Assembly: GCF_903970965.1 (NCBI RefSeq)
Contig: NZ_CAJCKW010000010.1
Coordinates: 1-64,000, forward strand
Reading direction: 5' to 3'
Source of the DNA: Aureimonas sp. ME7
Lineage (GTDB): Bacteria; Pseudomonadota; Alphaproteobacteria; Rhizobiales; Rhizobiaceae
DNA length: 64,000 bases
Position 1 is the stretch's first letter. Each line of letters begins with the position of its first letter. The notes under the pieces were generated by a model. The model had not been told where the DNA came from. It saw nothing but the letters and a program-made list of their open reading frames with translations, and did no database searches. The position numbers were made by a program, and so were the translations under genes. Below, one piece after another: positions 30,427-40,473 of this stretch.

Positions 30427-33400
30427 TCAATCGAAGGCGAAGATCTGACGAAAGATGCCCGGCGCGATCGCGGAGATCGGGTTGACCACGAGCGTCGGCG
30501 AGGAGAACGCCCCGCTGACGCGGTAGGTCAGGCCGATCAGTCCGCCCTCGTTTCCGTTCCCGAGGATTTGGCCGACGAGAGGGATCGCGCCGAAGACCCG
30601 GTTGATCCCGTAGGCCGGCATGAACGATCCGGAGATGTCGATCTGCCCGGACGGATCGTAGATCGTTCCCGCGAAACTCGATCCGAACACCGGCCCCCGG
30701 ATGATCCCGTCCGCAACGCGCAGACGCCCGTTGTCATACGCCACCTTCGCTGAAGAATGGTCGAAGAAGGCACGCTCGGTCCGAAGGTCCTTGCCTACCG
30801 CCTGCGAGAGGCTCTTGGATTGCGGCGTCGGCGAGGAACCCACAATACGCGACAGTCGAGGCTCGTTCACGAGGGTGAAATTGGCGACCTTGATCTCACC
30901 GGCGTAGCCGCGCTGGCCGGTGCCCAGGAGCGTGAGGCCGCCCTGCCCGCCCTCCATATGATCATAGAGGCCGGCAAAACCCAGGAAGCCGCCGACATCG
31001 TCCGAAGCGATACGGATTCGCCGCTGGTCGTCACGCGGCGACAGGTCGCCGCTGACCCCGACACCGCCAATGGTCCCCGACATGGCAAGGGCCGCCAACT
31101 GGCCGTCCGACGCCGCATAGTTCAAGGAAAAGCCACCCACCGACTTTCCGTTGAAGCCATCGAGACGATCGACGTCCGCGATCACATCGAACGTACCGCC
31201 TCCGACGCGCCCCTTCTTTTCCCGACCGAGTCCGGACTTGATTTCCGCCAGAATGGGACGTGCGTCGAACCGCTCGCCCTCGACCTTCACGCCGAACCCG
31301 CTCTTGTGCCTCTCGACCGCCACGCGAACGGAGTCGTTCGGATTGAGTGCGACATGGGACAGGTCGGCTTTTCGCAGGCCCCCTTCGTCGAGCACGATGC
31401 TGCCGTCCGCCGAAAAACCGTCTCCCTTGATCCGCATGTCCCTGAGCGTGGTGATCGATCCGTCTCGGGTCAGATCGAACGCTATCTTCGCGGGAACGCC
31501 GGCTCCCTTCTTCCAAGCGACAGCCGGAAGGTCGAGCGCCGTCCGTGTCAGATCGATCTCCGCGTCGAGACCTTCTCCCCCGTCCACGATCCGGGCATCG
31601 ATCGGCCCGTCGACCACGCCTTTCAGCGCAGGAAGCAGTTCGACGGCCTTCTTCGACGATACCTTGAGGCCGACTTCGACGCTGCGGGAGCCGACGGGCT
31701 TTTCCCCGAACGGGAGGGCGAAGTCCAACGAGGCCGGCAGATCGTCCATCGTTCCGTCGACGGACCCGCTGGCTTGGCCGGGGATCACGCGGAAATTCCC
31801 TTTCAACGCCGCGAAGCGCCGTCCCTGAATAGCCTGACCGGGGTCCACCCCGTCGAGCTTGGCGTCCACCGACCAGTTCGCGACCTGTTCCGACTTCGGG
31901 ATATCGTCGCCGAAACGGAGCACGGCCGAAACGTCGGCGGCTGCTCGACCCTTGAACGGATCGATCTGAAGAGGAACCGTCCTGAACGCATGGATCGGCT
32001 CGCGATCCGCGACGTGAAGGAGCTCGGCGACATCTCCTGCGGCGTGAAGCGTCAGATCGACCTGAAGATCGCGTGGCCCGCCGTTCGGCGGTCGCTCCAG
32101 AACGACCTGCGCCGGTTGGAGCGTGACGCTCCCGAACCCTTCGGCCTTTGCGCCCTCGACATCGATCACGGTCCGTCCGCCGCGCGTCTGCACCGTTCCG
32201 GCGGCCTCCACCAGCGGTGGAACGTCGCCGACCGGCATGACCCGTGCGCCTTGGATCGCGACATCGACCCGCAGTTCCGTTTCGCTCGGGTTGCCGCCGG
32301 GCTTGAACGCCGGCCCCATCCGATCGCGTGCGATGTCGATGCCGATCGTGCCGTTCGGAACCAGACCCTCGTTCTCGATATGCTCCAGCACCCAGCGTCT
32401 CGCTTTGCCCGATATCATGAACGGCCAGAACGCTCGAACCGACGCCACCGAGAGATTGGCAGCCGATACGTACAGGGTCGTGCGGGCGTCCGGTGCCGAT
32501 CCGTCGTACCCCCCCGTCGCCTGCAACGTGCCGTCGCCGGCGGCGAGCAACGAGCGGCTGAGGATCACGCGTCGGCTAGCAGCATCGAACTCTCCTTCCA
32601 ACGAGAGCTTTGCCGTTTGCGGCGAAACTCCGGGATCCTCCAGCCCAACCCGCGAGCGGATCGCATCCGACCCGATTTGGAAACGGAACCGCTCGGGAAG
32701 CGTGGTGTCGCCCACATCGATCTGGTCGGCACGGCCGCGCAACTCCATTTCGACGTCCCGAAACCGCAACGGGCTTGGCTCGACGACGAATCCGGTATCG
32801 CCCTCTCGGAAACTAAGATTGAGTTGGATGTCCTCGATCTCGGTCCGGTTGAGACCCAGTTGCAGATCGCCCTTGCCGATATGCATGGAGGCGGATGCCG
32901 TCGCCGTGTCGGCTTCGGCGTCTCGGGTGAGATCGAGTTCGAACGACGCTTCTGAATTGCTGCCGAACGGCCGCTCGTCCTTGACGTCGGCTTTGTCGGC
33001 AGGGGGCAGGAAATCCTCGAGCGCGATGCGCCCCGACCGCGCGGTGAATTGCTGAAGCCGCTCCGTCTCGGGGTCGAACCGTGCCGTCCCGGAAAGCACG
33101 ACCGGCAGTTCGCCGGCCCTCAGCTGGGAGGTGAGGCGTAAGGTCCCGTCGATCGCGCGGTGAAGTTCGGCATGGCGCAGCTCGACCGTATGGCTTGGCC
33201 CACCCGAAACCTTCACGCCCTCAACGACGATATTGTCGAGGCTCAACGTGTCGAAATGAAAATCGCGAAGCGTCTTCAGTTGACGCTCCAAAGTAGAGAT
33301 CGCCCGGTCCGCCGTGCGCGTCATCAGCGATCCCGGCGCAGGCGCAGGACGCTTTTCCCCCACATCTGTTTGGTGGCCTGCGAATGCCTCCAGATCGACA

Positions 33401-33762
33401 CGTGCACCGTCGATCTCCAATCGGCCGAACTCGAGCGAGCCCGAAACCAACGGCATCAAACGGAGGGCGACGGAAACGCGATCGACACGCGACTCGTTGT
33501 CCGGCGCGTCCTTGCGGCGCAGGACGACGTCGCGCCAGTTCAAGGCGAGCGTGCCGTCCGGCCGAAATTCGAAATGCTGCTGCGCGAGCGTCGCCTCGTA
33601 TCTCGGCCCTAGCAGGCGTCCCAGTGCCGACGTGGTTTGCGCCTGGACAAAGCGTTCGCCGCTTTCCGTTCCGAACAGGAACGCGAACGCGCCGACGGCC
33701 AAGACCACGACGACTAGGATCAGGATACCGATCGCAGCAACAAAGCGCGCGAGATATTTCAT
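30427..33762 (-). CDS. AsmA/YhdP-like large envelope protein
   Basis: The 1111-aa protein starts with one membrane anchor (ARFVAAIGILILVVVVLAVG) followed by a very long periplasmic part rich in beta-type repeats. The C-terminal third resembles the AsmA-like C-terminal domain (segments GLTLLGTGQRGYAGEI, ERAFFDHSSAKVAYDNGRLRV and DISGSFMPAYGINRVFGAIP) seen in YhdP and related bridge-like lipid transport proteins. A role in phospholipid movement to the outer membrane is inferred from that family. It is divergent from bcp with a 217-bp spacer that holds nothing clear. Confidence 0.8.
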   Translation of the reverse strand: MKYLARFVAAIGILILVVVVLAVGAFAFLFGTESGERFVQAQTTSALGRLLGPRYEATLAQQHFEFRPDGTLALNWRDVVLRRKDAPDNESRVDRVSVALRLMPLVSGSLEFGRLEIDGARVDLEAFAGHQTDVGEKRPAPAPGSLMTRTADRAISTLERQLKTLRDFHFDTLSLDNIVVEGVKVSGGPSHTVELRHAELHRAIDGTLRLTSQLRAGELPVVLSGTARFDPETERLQQFTARSGRIALEDFLPPADKADVKDERPFGSNSEASFELDLTRDAEADTATASASMHIGKGDLQLGLNRTEIEDIQLNLSFREGDTGFVVEPSPLRFRDVEMELRGRADQIDVGDTTLPERFRFQIGSDAIRSRVGLEDPGVSPQTAKLSLEGEFDAASRRVILSRSLLAAGDGTLQATGGYDGSAPDARTTLYVSAANLSVASVRAFWPFMISGKARRWVLEHIENEGLVPNGTIGIDIARDRMGPAFKPGGNPSETELRVDVAIQGARVMPVGDVPPLVEAAGTVQTRGGRTVIDVEGAKAEGFGSVTLQPAQVVLERPPNGGPRDLQVDLTLHAAGDVAELLHVADREPIHAFRTVPLQIDPFKGRAAADVSAVLRFGDDIPKSEQVANWSVDAKLDGVDPGQAIQGRRFAALKGNFRVIPGQASGSVDGTMDDLPASLDFALPFGEKPVGSRSVEVGLKVSSKKAVELLPALKGVVDGPIDARIVDGGEGLDAEIDLTRTALDLPAVAWKKGAGVPAKIAFDLTRDGSITTLRDMRIKGDGFSADGSIVLDEGGLRKADLSHVALNPNDSVRVAVERHKSGFGVKVEGERFDARPILAEIKSGLGREKKGRVGGGTFDVIADVDRLDGFNGKSVGGFSLNYAASDGQLAALAMSGTIGGVGVSGDLSPRDDQRRIRIASDDVGGFLGFAGLYDHMEGGQGGLTLLGTGQRGYAGEIKVANFTLVNEPRLSRIVGSSPTPQSKSLSQAVGKDLRTERAFFDHSSAKVAYDNGRLRVADGIIRGPVFGSSFAGTIYDPSGQIDISGSFMPAYGINRVFGAIPLVGQILGNGNEGGLIGLTYRVSGAFSSPTLVVNPISAIAPGIFRQIFAFD

Positions 33763-33979
33763 CCGGACAGTGCGCTCCTACCCATCGTGTCGGGCGAACC
33801 GAGCACACATCCCCGTACAAAAACCAACAGAGCGTCGGTTATGGATGACCCCCATCCCGACGACATCATGATAGACAACAAGCGCGGTTCGGCACGAGGA
33901 TTCGGCGCCGGCATTCAACGACCCGGCCCTTGCTCGACGCTGTGCATGTATCGCGGCAATTGGCCGAAAGGAGGGCTCG

Positions 33980-34462
33980 ATGGCAAGTCTGGCGACAGGG
34001 CAGAAGTTTCCGATCTTCGATCTACCGGCGGATAGCGGCGAGAACGTCTCGTCCGAGAGCCTCGCCGGCCAACCCTACGTGATCTTCTTCTATCCCAAGG
34101 ACGACACGTCCGGATGCACGCTCGAGGCTTTGGACTTCACCGCACTCGCGCCCGACTTCGTCAAGGCGGGCGTGAGGGTGTTCGGCGTTTCGCCGGACGG
34201 GATCGACAAGCACTGTCGCTTCCGCGACAAGCATTCGCTGGCCGTTCCCCTTCTTTCGGATCCCGAATTGGCCCTCTTGGAGCCGGCAGGTGTCTGGGTC
34301 CAAAAGAGCATGTACGGCAAGACCTACATGGGTGTGGAACGCACCACCGTCCTCGTCGACAAGGCTGGTGCCGTTCGTCGTGTCTGGCCGAAGGTAAAGG
34401 TGCAAGAGCACGCGAGCGAGGTGCTTGAGGAAGCGCGTCGTCTTGCCGGAACGTCGGCGTGA
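33980..34462 (+). CDS. bcp: Bcp/PrxQ-type peroxiredoxin
   Basis: The 160-aa thiol peroxidase reduces hydroperoxides. The peroxidatic Cys46 lies in DDTSGCTLEALDF. The resolving cysteine that Bcp proteins often carry five residues later is Leu here, so it should work as a 1-Cys enzyme or use an external thiol. An AAAGGAGG ribosome site precedes the ATG. It overlaps the following DUF455 gene by 4 bp (GTGA), a coupling that suggests a shared oxidative-stress role. Confidence 0.92.
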   Translation: MASLATGQKFPIFDLPADSGENVSSESLAGQPYVIFFYPKDDTSGCTLEALDFTALAPDFVKAGVRVFGVSPDGIDKHCRFRDKHSLAVPLLSDPELALLEPAGVWVQKSMYGKTYMGVERTTVLVDKAGAVRRVWPKVKVQEHASEVLEEARRLAGTSA

Positions 34463-35286
34463 CCGAACGAGGGCCGGACGCCGCAACCTTGCGAGGCCTG
34501 GCCATCGACGCGCTGGCCTCCGCCAATCTCGAGGAGAAATGCCGGCTGACGCGCCTTGCCGGCGAGCGCTGGTTCGCGCGCACGCTCAGCCTGTCCGCAC
34601 CGTCCGATCCATCCCTGCCGTCGCGCCCTGGCCGCCCCCGCGAACCGGCACTCGTCAGCCCGCGCCATGTGCCGCGTCGATCGGTCCATACCCTGGAAGG
34701 GCGGATCGCGATGATCCACGCGCTCGCCCATATCGAGCTGAACGCGATCGACTTGGCTCTCGATATCGTCGCGCGCTTCTGCGGGCAGCCGGTTCCACGC
34801 TCCTTCTTCGACGGCTGGATGCTGGTGGCGACCGACGAGGCGCGGCACTTCGGTCTTCTGTCGGATCGGCTGGAAAAGCTAGGATCGCGCTACGGCGCCC
34901 TACCGGCCCACGACGGCCTTTGGCAGGCTGTGGAAGCAACCGCGCATGATCTTGCGGCACGGCTTGCGATCGTTCCCCTCATTCTGGAAGCGCGAGGGCT
35001 GGACGTGACACCGTCGCTGCTCGGCAAGCTCACGGAGGTCGGCGATGCTGAAACGGCAGCGATCCTCGATATCATCTACAACGACGAGAAGCGCCATGTC
35101 GCTGTCGGCGCGAAGTGGTTCCGCTTCCTCTGCGCGCGGCAGCGGATCGACCCCGCACGGCGCTTCCAGGAGCTCGTCCGCGAATGCTTTCGCGGCGAGG
35201 TCAAGGCGCCCTTCAACGACCGCGCCCGCGCGGAAGCCGGGCTGACGCCGACCTTCTACCGCTCCCTCTCATCCCTTTCCCACTAG
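34459..35286 (+). CDS. Ferritin-like DUF455 protein
   Basis: The 275-aa protein belongs to the DUF455 family of ferritin-like di-iron proteins. Candidate iron ligands occur as ALAHIELNAIDLALD, TDEARHFGLL and YNDEKRHVAVG, the spaced E...ExxH pairs of a four-helix bundle. Its reaction is unknown. It starts with a GTG that overlaps the bcp stop, so the pair is cotranslated, and coupling to a peroxiredoxin suggests a redox or iron-linked job. The start fits because no other start occurs before the conserved region. Confidence 0.85.
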   Translation: MTERGPDAATLRGLAIDALASANLEEKCRLTRLAGERWFARTLSLSAPSDPSLPSRPGRPREPALVSPRHVPRRSVHTLEGRIAMIHALAHIELNAIDLALDIVARFCGQPVPRSFFDGWMLVATDEARHFGLLSDRLEKLGSRYGALPAHDGLWQAVEATAHDLAARLAIVPLILEARGLDVTPSLLGKLTEVGDAETAAILDIIYNDEKRHVAVGAKWFRFLCARQRIDPARRFQELVRECFRGEVKAPFNDRARAEAGLTPTFYRSLSSLSH

Positions 35287-35369
35287 CGCCGCGAATATCA
35301 ACTCGGCTTTAACCTTAATGAACTCTAATTTCTCCAGCTTGCCGCGTTGGGCAAGCCCGGAGCCGGGTC

Positions 35370-36596
35370 ATGAGTTCGAAGTCTGGCAACTCGCTTTTCG
35401 ACGCACGCGCGAAATCCCACACGATCGTCATCGCGCGCGGAGACCGCGTCCGTCATTGGACGCTACCGTCCTGGGGCCTCGGAGTCCTTGCCGGCGGCGC
35501 AACGCTGTCCGTTGCCGCGGGCGTTGCGGCCATCGGTCTCTTGCTGTCGAGCGACCGCGTCATCCAGTTGATGCTGGATCGCGAAGTGCGAACGACGAAC
35601 GTCTACGAAGATCGCATCAACGGACTGCGACAGGAACTTGATCGCGTCACCACGCGCCAGTTGGTGGACCGGGAAGAGATCGGTCGTCAGGTCGGCAACC
35701 TCCTTTCCCAGCAGCAGCGCATCGTCGGGCAGTTCGAGCGCCTCGGACCGTTGATGGAGCAAGCTGCGGATCATGGTCTGATCGACACGTCCAAACCCGA
35801 CCCCACGGATACGGGCGTTCTTTCGACGAGTGGCGCCGCCGACCCGCTTCTCGGTCTTCGCAGCCAGATCGAGGACGTGTCGCGAACGGACCTCACCGAC
35901 ATCGCGCATCTTCGCAGCGAGCTTCTGCCGTCGATCCGCAAGACGGTCGGCTTGGTGGAGGAGCAGCAAAGAGCGAGCGTGTCGAACCTCTCCCAGCAGG
36001 TCGCCGACAAGGTGGACCGAATGACCGATGCGCTCAAACCGCTCGGCAAGGTGGCCGCGTCGACGGAGGGAATGGGTGGACCGTTCGTGGCCGCTTCGAT
36101 CGACGACACGTTCGACACCCAGGTTCGCCAACTGGAACAACGGTTGGCGATCCTGGAAAGCTTGAAGAACTCCGCCGACCAGCTTCCCCTCGGAGATCCG
36201 CAGCCGAAGGGAACGGTGATCTCGTCTGGGTTCGGCGTACGGTCCGACCCGTTCCTGGAACGCGCCGCACTTCACACCGGCATCGATTTTGCCGGCCTTC
36301 AGGGTACGTCCGTCCGCGCGACGGGCGCCGGACGCGTGGTATCGGCGGGGGATATGGGAGGGTACGGCCAAGCGGTGGAAATCGACCACGGCAACGGCGT
36401 GTCGACCCGCTTTGCCCATCTATCGCGTATCGACGCGCATGTCGGCGACCATGTGAAGGCCGGGACGATCGTCGGAGCGATCGGATCGACTGGGCGCAGC
36501 ACGGGGCCGCATCTGCACTACGAGGTGAGGATCCGGGACGAGCCGGTGGACCCCCAGCGCTACATCCGCGCCGGTCGCCGCTGGGCGGCCCTCTGA
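35370..36596 (+). CDS. M23 (LytM-type) peptidoglycan metallopeptidase
   Basis: The 408-aa protein has a short cytoplasmic N-terminus, one transmembrane segment (about residues 32-63), a long coiled-coil-prone periplasmic region, and a C-terminal M23 domain. All zinc-site motifs are kept (HTGIDFAG with the HxxxD pair and HLHYEVRIRDEP with the HxH pair), so it should be an active cell-wall endopeptidase rather than a degenerate activator. The layout matches rhizobial M23 proteins linked to polar growth. It converges with prfB. Confidence 0.9.
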   Translation: MSSKSGNSLFDARAKSHTIVIARGDRVRHWTLPSWGLGVLAGGATLSVAAGVAAIGLLLSSDRVIQLMLDREVRTTNVYEDRINGLRQELDRVTTRQLVDREEIGRQVGNLLSQQQRIVGQFERLGPLMEQAADHGLIDTSKPDPTDTGVLSTSGAADPLLGLRSQIEDVSRTDLTDIAHLRSELLPSIRKTVGLVEEQQRASVSNLSQQVADKVDRMTDALKPLGKVAASTEGMGGPFVAASIDDTFDTQVRQLEQRLAILESLKNSADQLPLGDPQPKGTVISSGFGVRSDPFLERAALHTGIDFAGLQGTSVRATGAGRVVSAGDMGGYGQAVEIDHGNGVSTRFAHLSRIDAHVGDHVKAGTIVGAIGSTGRSTGPHLHYEVRIRDEPVDPQRYIRAGRRWAAL

Positions 36597-36650
36597 CGGA
36601 GAGGCCGCTTCCCGAGCGTTCGATACGCCCGGAAAGCGGCAAGTCGCCGG

Positions 36651-37779
36651 TCAGTCGACGTCGGAAACCTCGACTTCGCCGCCGAACACGCGTTGCGCGA
36701 GCGCGGCCTCGATGAACTCGTCGATTTCCCCGTCGAGAACGTCCTGTGGCGTCGTGTTCTCGACGCCCGTGCGCAGATCCTTCACCATCTGATACGGCTG
36801 AAGGACATAGGATCGGATCTGGTGACCCCAGCCGATATCCGTTTTGGAAGCGGCCTGAGCATTGGCCTTTTCCTCGCGCTTCTTCAGCTCTTCCTCGTAA
36901 AGGCGCGCGCGCAGCATGTTCCAGGCGGTCGCCCGGTTCTTGTGCTGGGACCGCTCGGCTTGGCACTGGACGACGATGCCGCTGGCCAGATGCGTGATGC
37001 GCACGGCCGAGTCCGTCGTGTTGACGTGCTGACCGCCTGCCCCCGACGCTCGATACGTATCGATGCGAACGTCGCTTTCACTGACGTCGACCTGAATCGA
37101 ATCGTCCACCACCGGATAGACCCAGATGGAAGCGAAGGACGTATGCCGCCGAGCCTGACTGTCGTAGGGCGAAATGCGCACGAGGCGGTGAACGCCCGAC
37201 TCGACCTTCATCTTGCCGTAGGCGTTGTGACCCTTGAGAAGGATCGTCGCGGACTTGATGCCCGCTTCTTCGCCGTCCTGCTCTTCCAGCACCTCGACCT
37301 TCATGCCCGAGCGCTGGCCCCAGCGCATGTACATGCGCAGAAGCATGGAGGCCCAATCCTGGCTTTCCGTGCCGCCAGCACCCGAATGCACTTCGAGATA
37401 GGTGTCGTTCGAATCTGCCTCGCCTGAAAGAAGCGTTTCGATCTGGCGCTCGCCGACGTCTTTCTGGAGCGCGCGAATGCCCGCTTCGGCTTCCGCCACG
37501 ATGTCGGCATCGCCCTCCTCCTCGCCCATGGCGATGAGTTCGATATTGTCGCCGAGCGCCCGTTCGAGATTGCGGATTCCGTTAATGGCGGTATCGAGCC
37601 GTTGGCGTTCCTTCATCAGGCGCTGCGCTTCCTGCGCATCGTTCCAGATGGAAGGGTCCTCGGCGGCGGCGTTCAGGCGATCGAGTTCGCGGACCGATTG
37701 ATCCCAGTCAAAGATGCCTCCTCAGCAGGCTTACGGCCTGCTTGATTTCGTCGACGATCGATTCGATTTCGGCACGCAT
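36651..37779 (-). CDS. prfB: Peptide chain release factor 2, with programmed +1 frameshift
   Basis: RF2 ends translation at UGA and UAA. The gene is not one open frame: from the ATG at 37779, 23 codons lead to an in-frame TGA at 37708-37710, and a +1 shift there joins the remaining 352 codons to give 375 aa. The slip site CTT-TGA-C is preceded by AGGAGG, the classic autoregulatory prfB arrangement in which low RF2 favours frameshifting. The GGQ catalytic motif is present (SGAGGQHVN). The stop-recognition tripeptide, normally SPF, reads SPY here. A hairpin and the PBP1A gene lie upstream. Confidence 0.95.
37708..37722 (-). promoter_or_regulatory. prfB +1 frameshift site
   Basis: On the minus strand the order is AGGAGG (37717-37722), CAT, CTT, TGA, then C. 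The internal Shine-Dalgarno sequence stands 3 nt before the CTT slip codon, the same spacing as in E. coli prfB. The zero-frame stop is codon 24. Confidence 0.95.
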
Positions 37780-37803
37780 GCCGGCATTTCCTTTACAAAC
37801 GCG

Positions 37804-37839
37804 GATGGGGAGCGCGGACCATAGGTGCGGCTCCCCATC
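37804..37839 (-). terminator. Hairpin after the PBP1A gene
   Basis: The perfect 10-bp arms GATGGGGAGC (37804-37813) and GCTCCCCATC (37830-37839) enclose a 16-nt loop. It lies 30 bp after the mrcA stop and just before prfB on the same strand; no long T-run follows, so read-through into prfB is possible. Confidence 0.55.
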
Positions 37840-37869
37840 GTGTAAAGCGAACCCGTAGATCAGCGTTTT

Positions 37870-40305
37870 CTAGAAGAGCCCGCCGGCGCCCGAGGCGATC
37901 GCGCTCGCCGCTTCCGGCGAGATCGCCTGCTGCGCCGGAGCGCTGGCATAGCTGCCGCCGATGACCTCGTACTGGTCCGAAGGACCCGTACCGGGCTTGA
38001 ACGCCTCGACGATCGATCCCGGTGCGTCGGGGCTGGCCGCCATCCCGTTGGAACGGTTGACGGCAATCTGCGTCATCCCGTCCGGAATGCGGAAATCCAC
38101 AACGGGCTTCCCGGCCAGCGCCTGCTTCATGAACTCCATGAACACGGGCGCCGCGAAGCCGCCGCCGGTCCCGCCATGTCCGAGCGGCTGGGGGTTGTCG
38201 TAGCCGAGGTAGATGCCGGTCACGAGATTGGGCGTGAACCCGACGAACCATGCATCCTTTTCATCGTTGGTGGTGCCGGTCTTGCCGGCCACCGGTACGC
38301 CGAGTTCGCGAACGGCCGTCGCCGTGCCGCGCTGGACGACACCCTCCATCATGGAGGTGATCTGGTAGGCGGTCATCGGGTCGAGAACCTGCTGGCGCTC
38401 GTCCACCAGTTCGGGTTCGGCGTTATTGCTCCAGTCGGACGCGTTGCAGGTGTCGCACTTGCGGTTGTCGTGCCGATAGACGGTGCGCCCGTAGCGATCC
38501 TGAATGCGGTCGATGAGCGAAGGTTCGATCGAACGACCGCCATTGGCGATGACCGAATAGGCCGAGACCATGCGCAGAACGGTCGTCTCGCCCGAACCCA
38601 ACGCCATGGGCAGATACGGCGCCATCTTGTCGTAGATGCCGAAGCGCTCGGCATACTCGGCCACGAGCTTCATTCCCATGTCGTCGGCCAGACGAACGGT
38701 CATCAGGTTGCGGCTCTTCTCGATGCCGAGGCGAAGCGTCGAAGGACCCGCCACCTCGCCGCCGTAGTTCTTCGGCTCCCAGAAACCGCCCCGCCCGTCG
38801 GGGATCGATACGGGCGCGTCCAAAATCACGGACGCAGGCGTATAGCCGTTGTCGAGGGCCGCAGCGTAGACGAAAGGCTTGAAGGACGAGCCGGGCTGGC
38901 GATAGGCCTGCGTCGCGCGGTTGAATTCGGACTGCGAGTAGGAGAAGCCGCCGGCCAGCGCCAGGACACGGCCCGTATGAGGATCCATGGCCACCAGGGC
39001 GCCCTGCACCTTCGGCGGCTGACGCAGAATGAACCCGTCTCCCTTAGCCTCGACATAGATGACGTCGCCGCGCGACAAGAACTGGTCGACCGAGCGAACG
39101 CTTCCGCGCTTACCCTCGCGATCCTGCCGCAACGCCCACTTCATGTCGTTCAAGGAAAGCGTCGCGACATCGCGGTCCGCACCGCGCCGACCGGACATGT
39201 CGCGCGTCGGCTGCAGGCCGATGCTGGCCGAGTTGTTGTCGGCGGATAGAACCACGGCAAGCCGCCATTCCGGCACGTCGGCGAATGGCTCGATCTTGTT
39301 AAGCGCCGGGCCCCAATCGCCCGCAACCTCGATCGTCTCAACCGGTCCGCGATAGCCGCGCGTCTGGTCGTAGCGTACGAGGGCATGCTGCAGCGAGGTG
39401 CGGGCTTCCTCCTGCATCTGCGGGTCGAGGGTACTGCGAACGGAAAGACCGCCCTCGTAGAGCGCGTTGACGCCGTACCGCGCGATGATCTGCCGGCGCA
39501 CTTCCTCTGTGAAGTATTCGGCGGAAGCGAGATAGGTCCCGCTCGGGCGCGGGTTCACGCCGAGCGGCTTGGCGATGGCCGCCGTCGCTTCCTCCTGCGT
39601 GATCACGCCGTTTTCGGCCATCCGCTGGATCACCCAGTTGCGGCGTCCGATCGCCTCACCCGGATCACGGAAGGGGTTGTAGTTCTCAGGGGCTTTGGGA
39701 AGCGCGGCGAGATAGGCGGCCTCCTGAATTTCCAGCTCGCTGACTGACTTGTCGAAATAAGCCAGCGAAGCGGCCGCGACGCCGTAGGAGCCCATGCCGA
39801 GGTAGATCTCGTTGAGATACAGTTCGAGGATGCGGTCCTTCGAATAGGCCTGCTCGATGCGCAGCGAGAGGATCGCCTCCTTCACCTTGCGCTCCATCGA
39901 GCGCTCGTTCGTGAGAAGGAAGTTCTTGGCGACCTGCTGGGTGATCGTCGAGCCACCCTGAAGCGAGCCCCCTCGGACATAGACGAGAGCGGCGCGAGCG
40001 ATGCCCTCAAGATCGATGCCCGAATGCTCGTAGAAGTTCTTGTCCTCGGCCGAAAGGAAGGCGTCCTTCACCCGCTGCGGAATGGCCTGGATCGGCAGAT
40101 AAAGGCGACGCTGCTTGGCGTATTCCGCCATCAGCGCGCCGTCCGCCGCGTGGAAGCGCGTGGTCACCGGCGGCTCGTAGCGTTCCAGAACCTGATAATC
40201 CGGCAGGTCCTGGCTCATGCTTGCGACATACCAAGCCACGCCGCCGGCCACGATCAGGGCGAACACCGTTCCAATTCCGAACAGGTAGCCAAGAAGTCTG
40301 ATCAT
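37870..40305 (-). CDS. mrcA: Penicillin-binding protein 1A, bifunctional
   Basis: The 811-aa class A PBP makes and cross-links peptidoglycan. After a membrane anchor (residues 1-30, starting MIRLLGYLFGIGTVFALIV) comes the GT51 glycosyltransferase with SAEDKNFYEHSGID and GGSTITQQVAKN, then an OB-like insert, then the transpeptidase with PGSSFKPFVYA (active Ser in SxxK), and KTGTTNDEKDAWFVGFT. The start at 40305 has a GAGGA ribosome site and yields the normal length; an ATG 51 codons earlier gives no homologous sequence. The amidase gene lies 168 bp upstream. Confidence 0.95.
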   Translation of the reverse strand: MIRLLGYLFGIGTVFALIVAGGVAWYVASMSQDLPDYQVLERYEPPVTTRFHAADGALMAEYAKQRRLYLPIQAIPQRVKDAFLSAEDKNFYEHSGIDLEGIARAALVYVRGGSLQGGSTITQQVAKNFLLTNERSMERKVKEAILSLRIEQAYSKDRILELYLNEIYLGMGSYGVAAASLAYFDKSVSELEIQEAAYLAALPKAPENYNPFRDPGEAIGRRNWVIQRMAENGVITQEEATAAIAKPLGVNPRPSGTYLASAEYFTEEVRRQIIARYGVNALYEGGLSVRSTLDPQMQEEARTSLQHALVRYDQTRGYRGPVETIEVAGDWGPALNKIEPFADVPEWRLAVVLSADNNSASIGLQPTRDMSGRRGADRDVATLSLNDMKWALRQDREGKRGSVRSVDQFLSRGDVIYVEAKGDGFILRQPPKVQGALVAMDPHTGRVLALAGGFSYSQSEFNRATQAYRQPGSSFKPFVYAAALDNGYTPASVILDAPVSIPDGRGGFWEPKNYGGEVAGPSTLRLGIEKSRNLMTVRLADDMGMKLVAEYAERFGIYDKMAPYLPMALGSGETTVLRMVSAYSVIANGGRSIEPSLIDRIQDRYGRTVYRHDNRKCDTCNASDWSNNAEPELVDERQQVLDPMTAYQITSMMEGVVQRGTATAVRELGVPVAGKTGTTNDEKDAWFVGFTPNLVTGIYLGYDNPQPLGHGGTGGGFAAPVFMEFMKQALAGKPVVDFRIPDGMTQIAVNRSNGMAASPDAPGSIVEAFKPGTGPSDQYEVIGGSYASAPAQQAISPEAASAIASGAGGLF

Positions 40306-40473
40306 CGTATCCTCGTTGGCTGCTGCTTGGGCCGGTCGCTCGGCCGAGTGGCGGGCGGGAACGCCACCGCCCGGCCATGCCCGCTGCGAAACGTTAACGC
40401 AATGCGAATGGAGGGAAAATGCGGCGGGCGCATGGTTTGCAGCGCTGCCCTCCGACACTGTTGCGCCGGCGCA

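Noticed and set aside
35310-35340. CtrA box before the M23 peptidase gene
   Set aside because: TTAA-N7-TAAT has only one proper half-site.
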